Below are positions 63,327 through 64,000 of a stretch of 64,000 bases of DNA, piece after piece. The notes beneath the pieces were generated by a model. The model did no database searches and had not been told where the DNA came from. It worked only from the letters and a program-made list of their open reading frames with translations. Position 1 is the first letter of the stretch. Every line of letters starts with the position of its first letter. Source of the DNA: Lamellibrachia columna (taxonomy: Eukaryota; Annelida; Polychaeta; Sabellida; Siboglinidae); assembly GCA_963662155.1 (NCBI GenBank), contig OY759273.1, positions 841,493 through 905,492 of the forward strand, written 5' to 3'. Made by a program: the position numbers and the translations under genes.

Positions 63327-63777
63327 CCAAGTCCTCCATCAGCCAGGCCGGGCGGCCAAGTCCGCCATCAAACCGGCCGGGCAGCCAAGTCCTCCATCAA
63401 ACCGGCCGGGCAGCCAGGCCCTCCATTAAACAGGCCGGGCAGCCAAGTCCTCCATCAGCCAGGCCGGGCGGCCAAGTCCTCCATCAAACCGGCCGGGCAG
63501 CCAGGCCCTCCATTAAACCGGCCGGGCAGCCAGGCCCTCCATTAAACAGGCCGGGCAGCCAAGTCCTCCATCAACAAGGAAGGCGACCAAGTCTTCCGCC
63601 AATCAGGCCGGGCGGCCAAGTCCCCCGTCAACCCTGCCGGGTGGCCAAGTCCTCCGTCAATCCGGCCAAGTCCTCCGTCAATCCGGCCAAGTCCTCCGTC
63701 ATCCCGGTCTGGCAGCCAAGTCCTCCGTCAAACCGGCCTGGCATCCAAGGCCTTCGTCAACCGGGCCGCTTCGTCAA
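63327..63777. repeat. 29-bp GC-rich minisatellite (duplicate)
   Basis: Copy of 7168-7618 with the same number and order of units as far as I can compare by eye. This is notable because minisatellites usually change length quickly. Confidence 0.93.
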
Positions 63778-63795
63778 AACGTGGCTCGTAACGAC

Positions 63796-63863
63796 GTTAC
63801 CATTCAGCAAGTTATGTTTCCATGGTAACGTTACCATTCAGCAAGTTATGTTTCCATGGTAAC
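63796..63863. repeat. Two tandem 34-bp hairpin units (duplicate)
   Basis: Copy of 7637-7704, both units bounded by GTTACCAT and ATGGTAAC. Confidence 0.95.
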
Positions 63864-64000
63864 GCAATTTCGTAATACGACCCGGTTATACGGTTATCGT
63901 TTACGTAACGACTGCTGTGCGCGCTTAATTCCTGGCGGTATAAGCGAATTGCTCGGTCGAACGGAAAGTGAATAGCGGCTTGTCGGGGTCGGGTGAATGC
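63864..64000. other. Single-copy DNA continuing past the window end
   Basis: Matches 7705-7841. The duplicated segment has not ended when the window does. Confidence 0.7.

Larger units (their letters stand above)
56234..64000. repeat. Near-identical second copy of the window's first 7.84 kb
   Basis: From 56234 onward the sequence follows 1-7841 in the same orientation. The offset starts at 56233, falls to 56196 and then 56159 through loss of two single 37-bp monomers, and then stays constant through the array edge and all single-copy DNA to the window end. Apart from these indels I noticed only a few substitutions. It is either a recent tandem segmental duplication or two versions of one locus placed in series. 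Confidence 0.95.

Overview
The window looks like nuclear DNA of an animal, most likely an invertebrate. A mollusc or other lophotrochozoan is my guess, but the sequence does not prove it. The reasons are an intronless GT11 alpha-1,2-fucosyltransferase coding exon, relics of a non-LTR retrotransposon, long CT microsatellites, and about 47 kb of a 37-bp tandem satellite. A run of exactly 200 N at 18801-19000 marks a scaffold join, so the window is at least two contigs.

Layout. 1-5487 is satellite. 5488-18800 is a mostly single-copy island holding a decayed LINE (minus strand, 6244-7119), the only convincing host gene (GT11 fucosyltransferase, 13126-14295) and an unusual crowd of unrelated minisatellites with units of 19, 29, 34, 11, 35, 39, 14, 22, 26, 34 and 26 bp, plus a 633-bp CT tract. 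A 364-bp block upstream of the gene (11040-11403) recurs at 18437-18800 and runs into the gap. 19001-19902 is unlike anything around it. It is compact and bacterial, with ribosome binding sites, and is arranged like the lysogeny switch of a temperate phage: two leftward genes, a sigma70-type promoter with a palindromic operator in its spacer, and a divergent repressor start cut off by satellite. 19903-61646 is satellite again, with nested higher-order duplications of 1.2-4.1 kb. From about 56234 to the end, the window repeats its own first 7841 bases almost exactly, including the array edge, the LINE relic, the 29-bp minisatellite and a pair of 34-bp hairpin units.

The host content is one glycosylation gene in a repeat-rich setting. 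The phage-like genes would work together as an immunity switch in a bacterium, and are best read as foreign sequence joined to this scaffold until reads show otherwise. Nearly all other reading frames in the window come from tandem repeats whose unit lengths keep frames open, and I do not treat them as genes.
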